Positions 9,102 to 17,100 of a stretch of DNA of 44,485 nucleotides are shown piece by piece. The DNA is from Cohnella xylanilytica. Lineage in GTDB: Bacteria > Bacillota > Bacilli > Paenibacillales > Paenibacillaceae. A program made the position numbers and the translations under genes. Under the pieces are notes generated by a model that saw nothing but the letters and a program-made list of their open reading frames with translations, was not told where the DNA came from and did not search any database. The stretch spans positions 1 through 44,485 of the forward strand of contig NZ_JACJVR010000003.1 of the NCBI RefSeq assembly GCF_014212175.1, given 5' to 3'. Each line of letters opens with the position of its first letter. Within the stretch, counting starts at the first letter, position 1.

Positions 9102-10075
9102 GGCGCGTCCGCCGCCTTCGCCATGCGGATCTCGGTGTGGTAGCCTTCCGTGTCCAGCGGAACCGTCTCGCCCTTCAGCCATTCGATCATCCGATTCACG
9201 CCGATCCTTCCCATCGCTTCGGGCGATTGTTCGATCATCCCGTCGAGCTTCCCTTGCTCCAGCAGCGACGCCGAGTTCGGACTGTCGTCGAACGAGTAGA
9301 TATGGTACGGCTCGATCCGGGAGCGGCGCCCGATCTCCTGGATCATCGCTTCGGCGATGCTCGACTTGACCGCCACGAAAGCGCTTACGTCCGGAATCCG
9401 GTTCATCGCGCCCTGAGTGGCGGCGATCACTCTCTCCTTCGCGTCGGACGTCTCGACGTATTCCGTCTTCACGTCCGGATAATGCTCCAGAACGTCGTGA
9501 ATGCCGTTCAGGCGCTGTCTCTGGTAATATTCCTCCCGGCTGTCCCCCATCAGGATGACGGTGCCCGATCGGCCCATGTCGGACAGAAGCTGCCTCGCGA
9601 TCATCTGACCCGCCAGGAACTGGTCGGAGCCGACGTACGTCCTTCTCAGGCTGTCGGCCATCGGCACGTCGTTCGCCACCGTGATGATGGGGATGCCGTA
9701 GAACGCGGCTTTGATCTTCGCCAGATTCTTGAACTCGTCCGTGTCGAGCCCCTGTACGAGAATGCCGTCGACCTTGGAGTCGATAGCGATCTCGATCTTC
9801 TTGAGGAAGTCTTCCCGGTCTTCGTCGTAGCTCCCCCACACTTCGATGCTGGCGCCGGCCTTCTCCGCCGCTTCCTTCGCGCCGCGGCCGACCCGGTCCC
9901 AGAACGGGGTGTCCAGCTCCTGCGTGATCAGGACGAGCCGGTATAACGCCTGCTCCCGGTCCGGCTCCCGGGGCAGCTGCCATCCGGAGCGCAGCACCCG
10001 GCCGGCGGAGATGAAGGTGAACGTTAACAGAACGACGCAGACCAAACCGAGGACGAGACTGACCGTTTTGCGCAA
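9098..10075 (-). CDS. membrane-anchored sugar-binding sensor protein (XylFII-like)
   Basis: A 325-residue periplasmic-binding-protein (LacI/RbsB fold) domain behind an N-terminal hydrophobic segment at residues 4-24. That segment lacks a lipobox cysteine, so it should act as an uncleaved anchor or signal peptide. 'DTPFWDRVGRGAKEAAEKAG' is the typical RbsB-like opening, followed by 'GILVQGLD' and 'YSFDDSPNSA'. The start is TTG at 10075 with GGAGA about 8 bases upstream. It is the first gene of the sensor operon and overlaps the kinase by 4 bases. By analogy with XylFII it would sense the sugar and signal to the kinase instead of feeding the transporter. Confidence 0.87.
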   Translation of the reverse strand: MRKTVSLVLGLVCVVLLTFTFISAGRVLRSGWQLPREPDREQALYRLVLITQELDTPFWDRVGRGAKEAAEKAGASIEVWGSYDEDREDFLKKIEIAIDSKVDGILVQGLDTDEFKNLAKIKAAFYGIPIITVANDVPMADSLRRTYVGSDQFLAGQMIARQLLSDMGRSGTVILMGDSREEYYQRQRLNGIHDVLEHYPDVKTEYVETSDAKERVIAATQGAMNRIPDVSAFVAVKSSIAEAMIQEIGRRSRIEPYHIYSFDDSPNSASLLEQGKLDGMIEQSPEAMGRIGVNRMIEWLKGETVPLDTEGYHTEIRMAKAADAP

Positions 10076-10166
10076 GTTGACGCTCTCCGTTTCTTGTATG
10101 GACTGTAGGGCCGCAAGCCGAACCTCGCCTGCCGTTGCCGCTATTCGGACAGGAGGTCGTGTAACG

Positions 10167-10195
10167 AGTATAAGAAAATAGTCCCGGTCCGTCTA
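10167..10195 (-). promoter_or_regulatory. candidate promoter of the sensor/kinase/regulator operon
   Basis: On the minus strand TAGACG (10195-10190), a 17-base spacer and TATACT (10172-10167) lie about 92 bases upstream of the TTG start. The spacing is ideal and the -10 matches the consensus at five of six positions. Confidence 0.5.
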
Positions 10196-10333
10196 CGGGT
10201 TCGCGCTTTTTGCCCTTCCCGGTTCTCCCGCCGATTCCTCGCCGTCCTCACTTAGGCTTCCTCTCTGTTCTCGGCCTTCTTCCTGCCGGTCGTTAAGATC
10301 AGATTCGTCCAGAGATTCCCCCGCTTTCTCCAT
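10193..10333 (-). CDS. possible small acidic protein (46 aa), uncertain
   Basis: A 46-codon frame starting MEKAGESLDESD has GAAGGA about 9 bases before its ATG. The product would be highly charged (Glu, Asp, Arg, Ser rich) with no recognisable domain. Its 3' end touches the candidate -35 of the sensor operon. The low-complexity composition and the position in a divergent promoter region make it doubtful. Confidence 0.22.
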   Translation of the reverse strand: MEKAGESLDESDLNDRQEEGREQRGSLSEDGEESAGEPGRAKSANP

Positions 10334-10361
10334 TGTGATCGTTCCTTCGTTACGCAATAAT
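10333..10361 (+). promoter_or_regulatory. candidate promoter of the oxidoreductase/isomerase operon
   Basis: TTGTGA (10333-10338), a 17-base spacer and AATAAT (10356-10361) precede the first gene of the plus-strand operon by 39 bases. Confidence 0.45.
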
Positions 10362-10400
10362 GGGAGTGTGAGCAACGCGATTGCGAAGGAGAGGACTTGG

Positions 10401-11540
10401 ATGCGCAAAGCGAAAGTCGGAGTCATCGGAACCGGGCAAATCAGCGGAATCTACTTGAAGAACATGACGCAAACGTTCGACGGCATCCTGGAAGTGAAAG
10501 CGGTTGCGGATCTCGTGCCCGAGCTGGCCCGAAGCCGCGCGGAGCAGTTCGGCGTCCCGAACGCCTGGAGCGTGAAGGAGCTGCTGGACGATCCCGAGAT
10601 CGAGATCGTGCTGAACCTGACCGCGCCGTCCGTCCACGCGGCCGTCAACTTGCAAGCGCTTCAAGCCGGCAAGCACGTCTACACGGAGAAGCCGTTCGCC
10701 TTGACGCGGGAGGACGCCGACGAAGTGCTGCGGCTGGCCGAAGCCAAGGGGCTTCTCGTCGGCTGCGCGCCGGACACGTTCCTCGGAGGCGGGCTGCAGA
10801 CGTGCCGCAAGCTCATCGACGACGGCTGGATCGGCACGCCTTATTCCGCCAACGGCACGATCATTATGGGCAACGCTTCCAACGGCATGCACCCGAACTT
10901 CCGGAACTTCCTGAAGCTCGGCGGCGACCCTATTATGGACATGGCCCCCTACTACTTGACGGCCCTCGTCTTCCTGCTCGGCCCGGTTCGCCGGGTGACG
11001 GGCAGCGCGCGGCAGCTGCATGAAGAGATCACCATTCTGAACCCCAAATCGCCCAGCTTCGGCGAGAAGGTGCCGGTGGAAGCCCCGACGAACGTCTCGG
11101 CGGTGCTCGACTTCCATTCCGGCGCGGTCGGCAGCCTGCAGGCGGCCAAGGAGAGCTTCGGCTACTTGCCGAGGCTGGAGATCTTCGGCACGGAGGGCAA
11201 CCTGACCGTCAACGATCCGAACTTCTTCGGGGGGAATATCTTCATCCAGTTCCCGGACGGCCGGAAGCAGGAAGTGCCGCTTACCCACGGCTTCGCCGAA
11301 GATTCCCGAGGCATCGGCGTCGCGGACATGGCGTACGCGATCCGGACGGGGCGGCCGCACCGGGCGAGCGGGCAGCTGGCCCGCCACGTGCTGGACGTCT
11401 CCCTCGGCATCTTCGAATCCTCGAGCCAAGGGCGCCATATCGAGCTGGGCTCCACGGTCGGCCGTCCGGAGCCGCTGCCGCTCGGCCTGAAGTACAGCCG
11501 CCTCGACGCGGACGACGCCTTCGACGGCGATCCCCAATAA
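10401..11540 (+). CDS. Gfo/Idh/MocA family oxidoreductase
   Basis: A 379-residue NAD(P)-dependent sugar or cyclitol dehydrogenase. The Rossmann domain opens with VGVIGTGQISGIY (residues about 5-17), and the family motif TEKPFALT sits after beta5 and carries the catalytic lysine. The C-terminal domain has 'GGDPIMDMAPYYLTAL', the usual site of the second catalytic region. GGAGAGG lies six bases before the ATG. It starts an operon with two TIM-barrel isomerases, an AraC regulator and a MATE transporter, which suggests oxidation of a sugar, sugar acid or inositol-like substrate. The exact substrate is not readable. Confidence 0.9.
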   Translation: MRKAKVGVIGTGQISGIYLKNMTQTFDGILEVKAVADLVPELARSRAEQFGVPNAWSVKELLDDPEIEIVLNLTAPSVHAAVNLQALQAGKHVYTEKPFALTREDADEVLRLAEAKGLLVGCAPDTFLGGGLQTCRKLIDDGWIGTPYSANGTIIMGNASNGMHPNFRNFLKLGGDPIMDMAPYYLTALVFLLGPVRRVTGSARQLHEEITILNPKSPSFGEKVPVEAPTNVSAVLDFHSGAVGSLQAAKESFGYLPRLEIFGTEGNLTVNDPNFFGGNIFIQFPDGRKQEVPLTHGFAEDSRGIGVADMAYAIRTGRPHRASGQLARHVLDVSLGIFESSSQGRHIELGSTVGRPEPLPLGLKYSRLDADDAFDGDPQ

Positions 11541-11560
11541 TCGAAAAGGACGTGAATGCC

Positions 11561-12331
11561 ATGCATCGATTCCCTATCGCGGTCCAACCGTACACCGTCC
11601 GCGAAGCGCTCGGCCAGGATTACTTCGGTACGCTGAGGAAGCTGGCCGAGATCGGCTACGAAGGCATCGAGCTCGGCCTGCCGCCGGAAGGCGTCTCCGT
11701 CGCCGAGCAGAAGAGCGCCCTCGATTCCCTCGGGCTGCAAGTCGTCGGCTCGCACGCTTCCTTCAACAGCTTCGACGTCGACTTCGACCGCTTGTTCGAC
11801 TACTTGCACGACGTCGGCGGCCGTTACGTGGCGATCTCGCTGCTCTTCGAGTCCAAGGAAGACGCCCTCCGCAAGGCCGAGAAGCTGAACGAGATCGGCG
11901 CGCGGTGCCGCGAGGCCGGCCTGACGTTCCTCTACCATAACCACGACTGGGAGTTCCGGCAGTACGACGGCGAATACGTGCTTGACCTGCTCATGCGGGA
12001 GACCGATCCGGCTCTCGTGCAGCTGGAGCTCGACACGTACTGGGTGGCCAAGGGAGGCGAGGACCCCGCCGCGTACCTCGCCAAGCGGAAGAACCGGTGC
12101 CCGCTGCTGCACGTCAAGGACATGGAGCCGGGCGAGGAGCGGTTCTTCGCCGAGGTCGGCGAAGGCGTCCTCAACTTCCGCGCCATCGCCGAATCGGCCG
12201 CTTCCGTCGGCACCGAGTGGCTCGTCGTCGAGCAGGACGCCTGCCGGCGCGATCCGTTCGAGAGCCTCGCGATCAGCTACCGCAACTTGGCCGCGCTGGA
12301 CTTGATCCGCAAGCCCGCGAGCCGGACGTAA
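11561..12331 (+). CDS. sugar phosphate isomerase/epimerase family protein (TIM barrel)
   Basis: A 256-residue AP-endonuclease-2-like TIM barrel of the IolE/IolI/xylose-isomerase-like family. Visible metal-site segments are 'GYEGIEL' (first strand), 'FLYHNHDWEF', 'QLELDTYWVAKGGEDP' and 'LLHVKDM'. The ATG at 11561 has AAAGGA ten bases upstream. A GTG nine bases earlier would sit almost on that site and is less likely. The 20-base gap to the oxidoreductase supports co-transcription and a shared pathway. Confidence 0.87.
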   Translation: MHRFPIAVQPYTVREALGQDYFGTLRKLAEIGYEGIELGLPPEGVSVAEQKSALDSLGLQVVGSHASFNSFDVDFDRLFDYLHDVGGRYVAISLLFESKEDALRKAEKLNEIGARCREAGLTFLYHNHDWEFRQYDGEYVLDLLMRETDPALVQLELDTYWVAKGGEDPAAYLAKRKNRCPLLHVKDMEPGEERFFAEVGEGVLNFRAIAESAASVGTEWLVVEQDACRRDPFESLAISYRNLAALDLIRKPASRT

Positions 12332-12343
12332 GGGGAGGTCGCC

Positions 12344-13318
12344 ATGTCGACGCCGGCCATGGCCAAGCGGGACGACAGCTCGCCGAACCTGGAATCTTCG
12401 GTACGGTCCGCGCTTAGTCTCCCCGCCATTCACGTACTGGGGGACTTCGTCATGAAGCCGGGCTCCGGGCTGGCGGAGCGGGAGATTCCCGATTACGAGC
12501 TGCTCTTCTTCCCCGAAGGAACGGGCACCGTCTACCGGATCGGAGGCCGGGAGCACGTGCTGCGGCAGCCCTGCTTCATCGTCACCCGACCCGGCGAGAC
12601 GCACAGCTACCGGTACGACCGGCAGGAGCCGACGAGGCACCTGTTCGTCCACTTCGGGCTGAGGGGACTGCCTCCCGCGACGCTGCCGCTGCTGCTTCCG
12701 GACGGTCCTTCCGTCATCCCTTACGAAGGGGAATTCCTCGTCACGCTGATGAAGCGGATCCTGGTCACCGCCCACGTGAGCCCGGAGAGGCTGCAGGAAC
12801 GCGGCGGCCTCCTGCTGCTGACGCTGCTGGCGGAGATTCACGGCCTGTGCGAAGACGGTCCGAAGTCGCGGGAAGCGGTGAAGCTCCCGCCCCAGATCGA
12901 GAAGGCGCTCAGCGTCATCGATCAAGCGATCCCCGCGCCGATCTCCGTGGAGGAGCTCGCCCAGGAAGCCGGCTGGACGCCGGAGCATCTGTCGCGCTCC
13001 TTCGTCCGGCATCTCGGCGTGACGCCGAAGGAGGCGATCACCCGCCGCCGGATCGAGCTGGCATGCCAGCTGCTGCTGCATAGCCAGCGAAGCGTGAAGG
13101 AGATCGCGTTCGAGGTCGGCTTCGCCGACCAGAACTACTTCAGCCGCGTCTTCAAAGCGACCAAGGCCGTCACGGCCACCGAATACCGCAATAAAAATTA
13201 CCATCCCCGGTACGCGGACCTCGCCTCCGTAACCGGGGGAGAGTCTTTGTATCCGCCCAATCGGGTGTTTTTCGGAGAGAGATTCATGGATGAGATAACG
13301 AGAGGGGGACGGCCTTGA
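12344..13318 (+). CDS. AraC family transcriptional regulator
   Basis: A 324-residue regulator with an N-terminal cupin-like ligand domain (about 30-130, 'CFIVTRPGETHSYRYD') and a C-terminal AraC double helix-turn-helix (about 190-285, 'SVEELAQEAGWTPEHLSRSF', 'EIAFEVGFADQNYFSRVFK'). About 35 residues follow the HTH. GGGGAGG lies five bases before the ATG. It sits 12 bases after one isomerase gene and touches the next, so it is probably the pathway-specific activator of its own operon. Confidence 0.9.
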   Translation: MSTPAMAKRDDSSPNLESSVRSALSLPAIHVLGDFVMKPGSGLAEREIPDYELLFFPEGTGTVYRIGGREHVLRQPCFIVTRPGETHSYRYDRQEPTRHLFVHFGLRGLPPATLPLLLPDGPSVIPYEGEFLVTLMKRILVTAHVSPERLQERGGLLLLTLLAEIHGLCEDGPKSREAVKLPPQIEKALSVIDQAIPAPISVEELAQEAGWTPEHLSRSFVRHLGVTPKEAITRRRIELACQLLLHSQRSVKEIAFEVGFADQNYFSRVFKATKAVTATEYRNKNYHPRYADLASVTGGESLYPPNRVFFGERFMDEITRGGRP

Positions 13319-14175
13319 TGGCGGAATGGACGCAATGGAAGGAATCGGCGGAACTGCCGTTCCGGGCGTCGCTCAACGCTTCTACTTTGTTCCCCTACCG
13401 GCTCGGCATCGAAGAGCAGATTCGCACGGCCGCCGAAGCCGGGTACGAGGGGATCGAGATCTGGATGAAGGATCTGGAGGCGTATGCCGCCGAAGGAGGC
13501 TCCGTCTCCGCGCTTCGCCGCCTGGCGTCCGACCTCGGCATCGAGATCGCGAACGCGATCTCGTTCATCCCCTGGGCCGACGCCGACGAGGGCGTTCGGG
13601 CCCGGGGGCGCGAGCAGGCCGACAGGGAGCTCTCCCTGCTCGCCGAGCTCGGATGCCCGGCCTTCGCCGCCCCGCCGTTCGGGGACGTGGCGGAGGTATC
13701 GCTCGAACAGATGGGACGGCGCTTCGCGGACCTCGCGGCTCAATCCGGCCGCTACGGCGTCGCGCCGATCCTCGAATTCTGGGGCCGGGCGAAGAAGCTG
13801 TCCCGCCTCGGCGAAGCGATCGAGGTCGCGAGGCTGAGCGGCCTTGCGAACGTCCCGCTGCTGCTCGATCCGTTCCATCTGTATACCGGCGGCAGCAACC
13901 TCGGCGACCTGGCGCGGCTGCGCGGAGAGGACATCGGGATCGTTCACGCGAACGATTACCCCGCGAACCCGCCGCGCGAGACGATCGCGGATGCCGACCG
14001 GCTGTTCCCCGGCGACGGGATCGCGCTTTCCGCGGAGCTCGCGAAGGCGCTGAAGGCGTGCGGCTACCGCGGCTTCCTGTCGCTCGAGCTGTTCATGGAC
14101 GATTACGGCGGCCGCTCCGCGCTCGAGACCGCCCGCTACGGCTTGGCCAAGATGAGAAGCGCGTATGCCGTCTAA
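13318..14175 (+). CDS. sugar phosphate isomerase/epimerase family protein (TIM barrel)
   Basis: A 285-residue second TIM-barrel isomerase, distinct from the first. Motifs include 'GYEGIEIWMKD', 'ILEFWGRAKKLSRLGEA', 'LLLDPFHLYTGGSN' and 'DIGIVHANDYP', which fit the metal-binding strands of the IolI/hydroxypyruvate-isomerase-like family. Its ATG shares one base with the AraC stop (TGATG). A TTG three bases earlier is also possible, with AGGGGG six bases before it. It probably acts in the same pathway as the preceding oxidoreductase and isomerase. Confidence 0.87.
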   Translation: MAEWTQWKESAELPFRASLNASTLFPYRLGIEEQIRTAAEAGYEGIEIWMKDLEAYAAEGGSVSALRRLASDLGIEIANAISFIPWADADEGVRARGREQADRELSLLAELGCPAFAAPPFGDVAEVSLEQMGRRFADLAAQSGRYGVAPILEFWGRAKKLSRLGEAIEVARLSGLANVPLLLDPFHLYTGGSNLGDLARLRGEDIGIVHANDYPANPPRETIADADRLFPGDGIALSAELAKALKACGYRGFLSLELFMDDYGGRSALETARYGLAKMRSAYAV

Positions 14176-14211
14176 CGCAAGCCCCGCGCGCGCCGAAGGA
14201 GCCCGGAGCCG

Positions 14212-15597
14212 ATGACCTCTTCCTTAAGACGCGAGCCGACGCTGCTGGCGATCGCCTGGCCGATCTTCGTCGAGTCCGGGCTGCAGATGTTCATGCGGAT
14301 CGCGGACACGTTCATGCTCAGCCAAGTGTCCGACGACGCGGTGGCCGCGGTCGGCGTCGCCAATCAGATCATTCAGATGGCGATGCTGGTGCTGAGCTTC
14401 GTCGCGATCGGCTCCGCCGTCGTCGTCTCGCAATACCTGGGCGCCGGCAGGGAGAGCGAGCTCGGCCGGCTGGCCGGCTCCTCCGTCGGCGTCAACCTCC
14501 TCATCGGCGCCGCGCTAAGCATACTCGTCGTCGCCTTGAGCGGTCCGCTGCTCGGCGTATTCGGGCTCGACCCGGCCCTGTTCGGAATGGCCCGGCGCTA
14601 CCTGTTCATCGCCGGCGGCACCTTGTTCGTGCAGGCGGTTCTGACCGCCCTCGTCGCGATCATCCAGTCTTACGGGTACACGCGCCAGACGATGCTGGTC
14701 TCGCTCGGCATGAACGTGCTTAACGTGATCGGCAACTGCTTCTTCATCTACGGCCTGCTGGGCGCGCCGAAGCTGGGCGTGGCCGGCGTCGCAATCTCGA
14801 CGGCCGTCAGCCAGTGCGTCGGCGTCGCCGTTCACTTCGTTCTGCTTCGCAAGGCGACGGGCGGCGTCCCGGTCCTCTGGCGCTACTTCGTCCGCTGGCG
14901 GGCGGAGCACGTGAGGAAGGTGCTGCGCATCGGCATCCCTTCCTCCGCCGTCACGCTGTCGTACTCCGCGAGCCAGTTCGTCATTCTGGCGTTCATCGCG
15001 ACGCTCGGCGCCCAGATGATGACGACGAAGGTGTACACCCAGAACCTGATGTTCATTGTCATGATTCTCGCGCAGGCGCTCGGCCGCGGCGGCCAGATTC
15101 TCGTCGGCCGCAAGATCGGAGCCGGCGAGAACGAGCTCGCTTACCGGGAAGTGTTCGCCAACCTGCGAAGGAGCCTCTTGATCACCCTCGTGGCCGTCTC
15201 CGTCCTGTGCCTCGCGCGGGTTCCGCTGCTCGAGCTGTTCACGCGCGACCGCGAGATTATCTCGCTCGGGGCGACGCTGCTGCTGCTCGGCTTCCTGCTC
15301 GAGCCCGGTCGCAACTTCAACGTCATTCTGGAGAAGGCGCTGCAAGCCGCCGGGGACGCCAAGTACCCGATGGCCGTCTCGATCGCGGTCACGTGGCTGT
15401 TCAGCCTGCCGCTCGCCTATGTGCTGGGCATCCGGCTCGGGTACGGGCTGATCGGCATGTGGTCGGCCTTCGTCGTGGACGAATGGCTGAGAGGCGTCAT
15501 TCTGTTCTTCCGCTGGAGGAGCCGCAAGTGGGAGGGCAAAGCTCTCGTCCGGCGAGGCTCCCGCGACGAGGCCCGAACTCAAGCCGCTTCGATGTGA
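14212..15597 (+). CDS. MATE family efflux transporter
   Basis: A 461-residue transporter with twelve predicted membrane segments and the MATE features 'AWPIFVESGLQMFMRIADTFMLSQ' (first helix) and 'VVVSQYLGAGRE', repeated at mid-protein as 'GRGGQILVGRKIGAGE'. MATE proteins export drugs, dyes or metabolites using Na+ or H+ gradients. It is 36 bases downstream of the second isomerase gene and closes the operon, so it may export an intermediate or simply be co-transcribed. CGGAG lies just before the ATG. Confidence 0.92.
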   Translation: MTSSLRREPTLLAIAWPIFVESGLQMFMRIADTFMLSQVSDDAVAAVGVANQIIQMAMLVLSFVAIGSAVVVSQYLGAGRESELGRLAGSSVGVNLLIGAALSILVVALSGPLLGVFGLDPALFGMARRYLFIAGGTLFVQAVLTALVAIIQSYGYTRQTMLVSLGMNVLNVIGNCFFIYGLLGAPKLGVAGVAISTAVSQCVGVAVHFVLLRKATGGVPVLWRYFVRWRAEHVRKVLRIGIPSSAVTLSYSASQFVILAFIATLGAQMMTTKVYTQNLMFIVMILAQALGRGGQILVGRKIGAGENELAYREVFANLRRSLLITLVAVSVLCLARVPLLELFTRDREIISLGATLLLLGFLLEPGRNFNVILEKALQAAGDAKYPMAVSIAVTWLFSLPLAYVLGIRLGYGLIGMWSAFVVDEWLRGVILFFRWRSRKWEGKALVRRGSRDEARTQAASM

Positions 15598-15606
15598 CGA
15601 AGCGGC
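15583..15606 (+). terminator. hairpin spanning the MATE stop codon
   Basis: A perfect nine-base stem GCCGCTTCG / CGAAGCGGC has a loop containing the TGA stop. It is followed by a modest T-rich stretch (CTTTATCTTTT) and separates two convergent genes. Confidence 0.5.
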
Positions 15607-15616
15607 CGGCCGAGCT

Positions 15617-16147
15617 TTATCTTTTCGAACCCAGAATGCTTAAATTCACGATCATCGGCCCGACGTCTTCGCGGTATCTCCCGGCCATGGCCCGAACGAT
15701 CTGGGCCGTGTGCGTCAAGTCGTGCGCCACCCAGGCCGACAGCAGCTCCCGGACCTTCAGGACGCCCAGCGTGGGATGAAGGCCCGTCCGCTCCAGCGTC
15801 TCTTCCGAGCCGACGAGCTCCTTCAGCGTCGCCAAGCTCGCGGCCCGGACCGCGGCGAACTCCTCGAGCCGCTCTTCGATCGTCCGGCCGGACTTCTCCT
15901 TCAGATGGGCGAACCGGTCGAACGCGGGGAACGGCTTGCCTTCGCCTTCCTTCAGAATGAATGCCAAGCGCGGAACCCAGTTCGTCTTCTCTCCCTCGAT
16001 GAGGTGGTCGATCACTTCGGACGGGTTCCACGTTCCTTCGCCTTCGTCGCACCGCAGCCATCCTTCGGACAAGCCCGACAGCATCGCGCCGAGCGCCCTC
16101 GGCGTCCGCTCCAGAACCTCGATCGCTTCCTTCAGGTTAAAGTTCAT
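15617..16147 (-). CDS. DinB family protein
   Basis: A 176-residue four-helix-bundle protein of the DinB/YfiT superfamily. The three histidines of the usual metal site are visible: His in '[10 protein letters not shown]' and two in '[12 protein letters not shown]'. Members are metal-dependent, often thiol-transferase-like, and of uncertain role. It overlaps the upstream DUF1801 gene by 11 bases. GAGG lies seven bases before the ATG, and a stronger GAAGGAG further out. Confidence 0.87.
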   Translation of the reverse strand: MNFNLKEAIEVLERTPRALGAMLSGLSEGWLRCDEGEGTWNPSEVIDHLIEGEKTNWVPRLAFILKEGEGKPFPAFDRFAHLKEKSGRTIEERLEEFAAVRAASLATLKELVGSEETLERTGLHPTLGVLKVRELLSAWVAHDLTHTAQIVRAMAGRYREDVGPMIVNLSILGSKR

Positions 16148-16571
16148 TCCGAACCTCGCTCCTTCCCGGTCCTTCCGCGGATTTCCTCTTCCTTAAGGCC
16201 TTCGCCGCCGCGCGCTCTTCGTTCTCGGCGACCCGATACCGGACGATCCGGCGAATCAGCTCGTACGGCAGCGGCTTGTCGATCGGGAACCGGACCGTGC
16301 CCTTCGCTCCCTTGTACCCCGACAGTTCCTCTTGAAAAGCGGCGATTCCGCTCGCCCCCGGATAAAACCCGATGTGGCCCTTGAAGGCGGCGAAGTGAAC
16401 GAGATTCCCGCGCTGCTCGTACGTCGGAATCTGATAGCTGATCTTCTCCTTCGCCTCCGGCGCCGTCTCCCGAATCTCCCGCCTTAACGTCTCCAGGATG
16501 CGCCGCACCTCCGGTTCGAACGCCGCGATGTATTCGTCTACCGTCTTGTACTCGACTCGGTTCTCTTCCAC
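16137..16571 (-). CDS. DUF1801 family protein (YdhG/iron-chaperone-like)
   Basis: A 144-residue small alpha/beta protein of the DUF1801 group. The N-terminal half has '[39 protein letters not shown]', a family hallmark, followed by '[15 protein letters not shown]' and '[12 protein letters not shown]'. The C terminus is Lys/Arg rich. The start is GTG with AAGGGG eight bases upstream. The family resembles frataxin-fold iron chaperones, but its function is not established. Confidence 0.87.
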   Translation of the reverse strand: MEENRVEYKTVDEYIAAFEPEVRRILETLRREIRETAPEAKEKISYQIPTYEQRGNLVHFAAFKGHIGFYPGASGIAAFQEELSGYKGAKGTVRFPIDKPLPYELIRRIVRYRVAENEERAAAKALRKRKSAEGPGRSEVRNEL

Positions 16572-16625
16572 CTGTCTCGCCCCTTCCCCGAATTCGGCCG
16601 AACGTCTGCGGCCCTTCTTAACCGT

Positions 16626-16976
16626 TTAGCGATGGGACAAAATGTTGATCAGCTTCCCGAACGGGTCGCGGACATAGAACCGCCGGACGCCCCACGGCTC
16701 GTCGGCCGGCCCGTATTCGATCGGAATTCCCGCCCTCTTCATCCTCTCGAGCGCTTCTTCGACGTCGTCGACCTCGACCGACAGGTCGGGAACCGGAGTG
16801 CCGGAGCCTCCTTCCGAAGCGAAGCTGATCTGCACGTCCATCCGCTCCCCCGAGCCGTAAGTAGCGATCCATCCGTGATCCATCAACGGCTCCAGTCCGA
16901 GCAGCTCCCCGTAGAATCTCTCGGCCGCCGCGACCTCGTCGGTCCGAACGTTGCATACGATTCTTCTCACCTTCAT
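16626..16976 (-). CDS. VOC (glyoxalase/bleomycin-resistance) family protein
   Basis: A 116-residue single vicinal-oxygen-chelate module pair: 'VRRIVCNVRTDEVAAAERFYGELLGLEPL' for the first beta-alpha unit, and 'LSVEVDDVEEALERMKRAGIPIEYGP' with 'RRFYVRDPFGKLINILSH' for the second. Substrate and metal use are unknown. GGAGGGG lies five bases before the ATG at 16976, which decides the start over an upstream in-frame codon. It probably shares transcription with the DUF1801 and DinB genes. Confidence 0.87.
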   Translation of the reverse strand: MKVRRIVCNVRTDEVAAAERFYGELLGLEPLMDHGWIATYGSGERMDVQISFASEGGSGTPVPDLSVEVDDVEEALERMKRAGIPIEYGPADEPWGVRRFYVRDPFGKLINILSHR

Positions 16977-17057
16977 GCGATCCCCTCCGCGTTCTGATTG
17001 TTCCCCTCTATCCATTTCGGAACGGATCGTAGGAATCCCTTCCCGCCCGGGCCGTGT

Positions 17058-17063
17058 TATAAT
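17058..17063 (+). promoter_or_regulatory. candidate -10 box of the ABC/cNMP fusion gene
   Basis: A perfect TATAAT lies 37 bases upstream of the ATG, but no good -35 element is visible at the right distance. Confidence 0.35.
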
Positions 17064-17100
17064 TTGTCTAACTCTTCCACGAACCGACAAGGAGAACCGC

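Noticed and set aside
906..9143. Long open frames on the plus strand opposite the sugar transport and sensor genes (several of 400-570 codons)
   Set aside because: They are rich in Arg, Asp, His and Leu, lack ribosome binding sites and domains, and lie antisense to clear genes. They are codon-bias shadows of GC-rich coding sequence.
11162..13204. A 680-codon minus-strand open frame across the isomerase and AraC genes
   Set aside because: Low-complexity composition and full overlap with three well-supported plus-strand genes.
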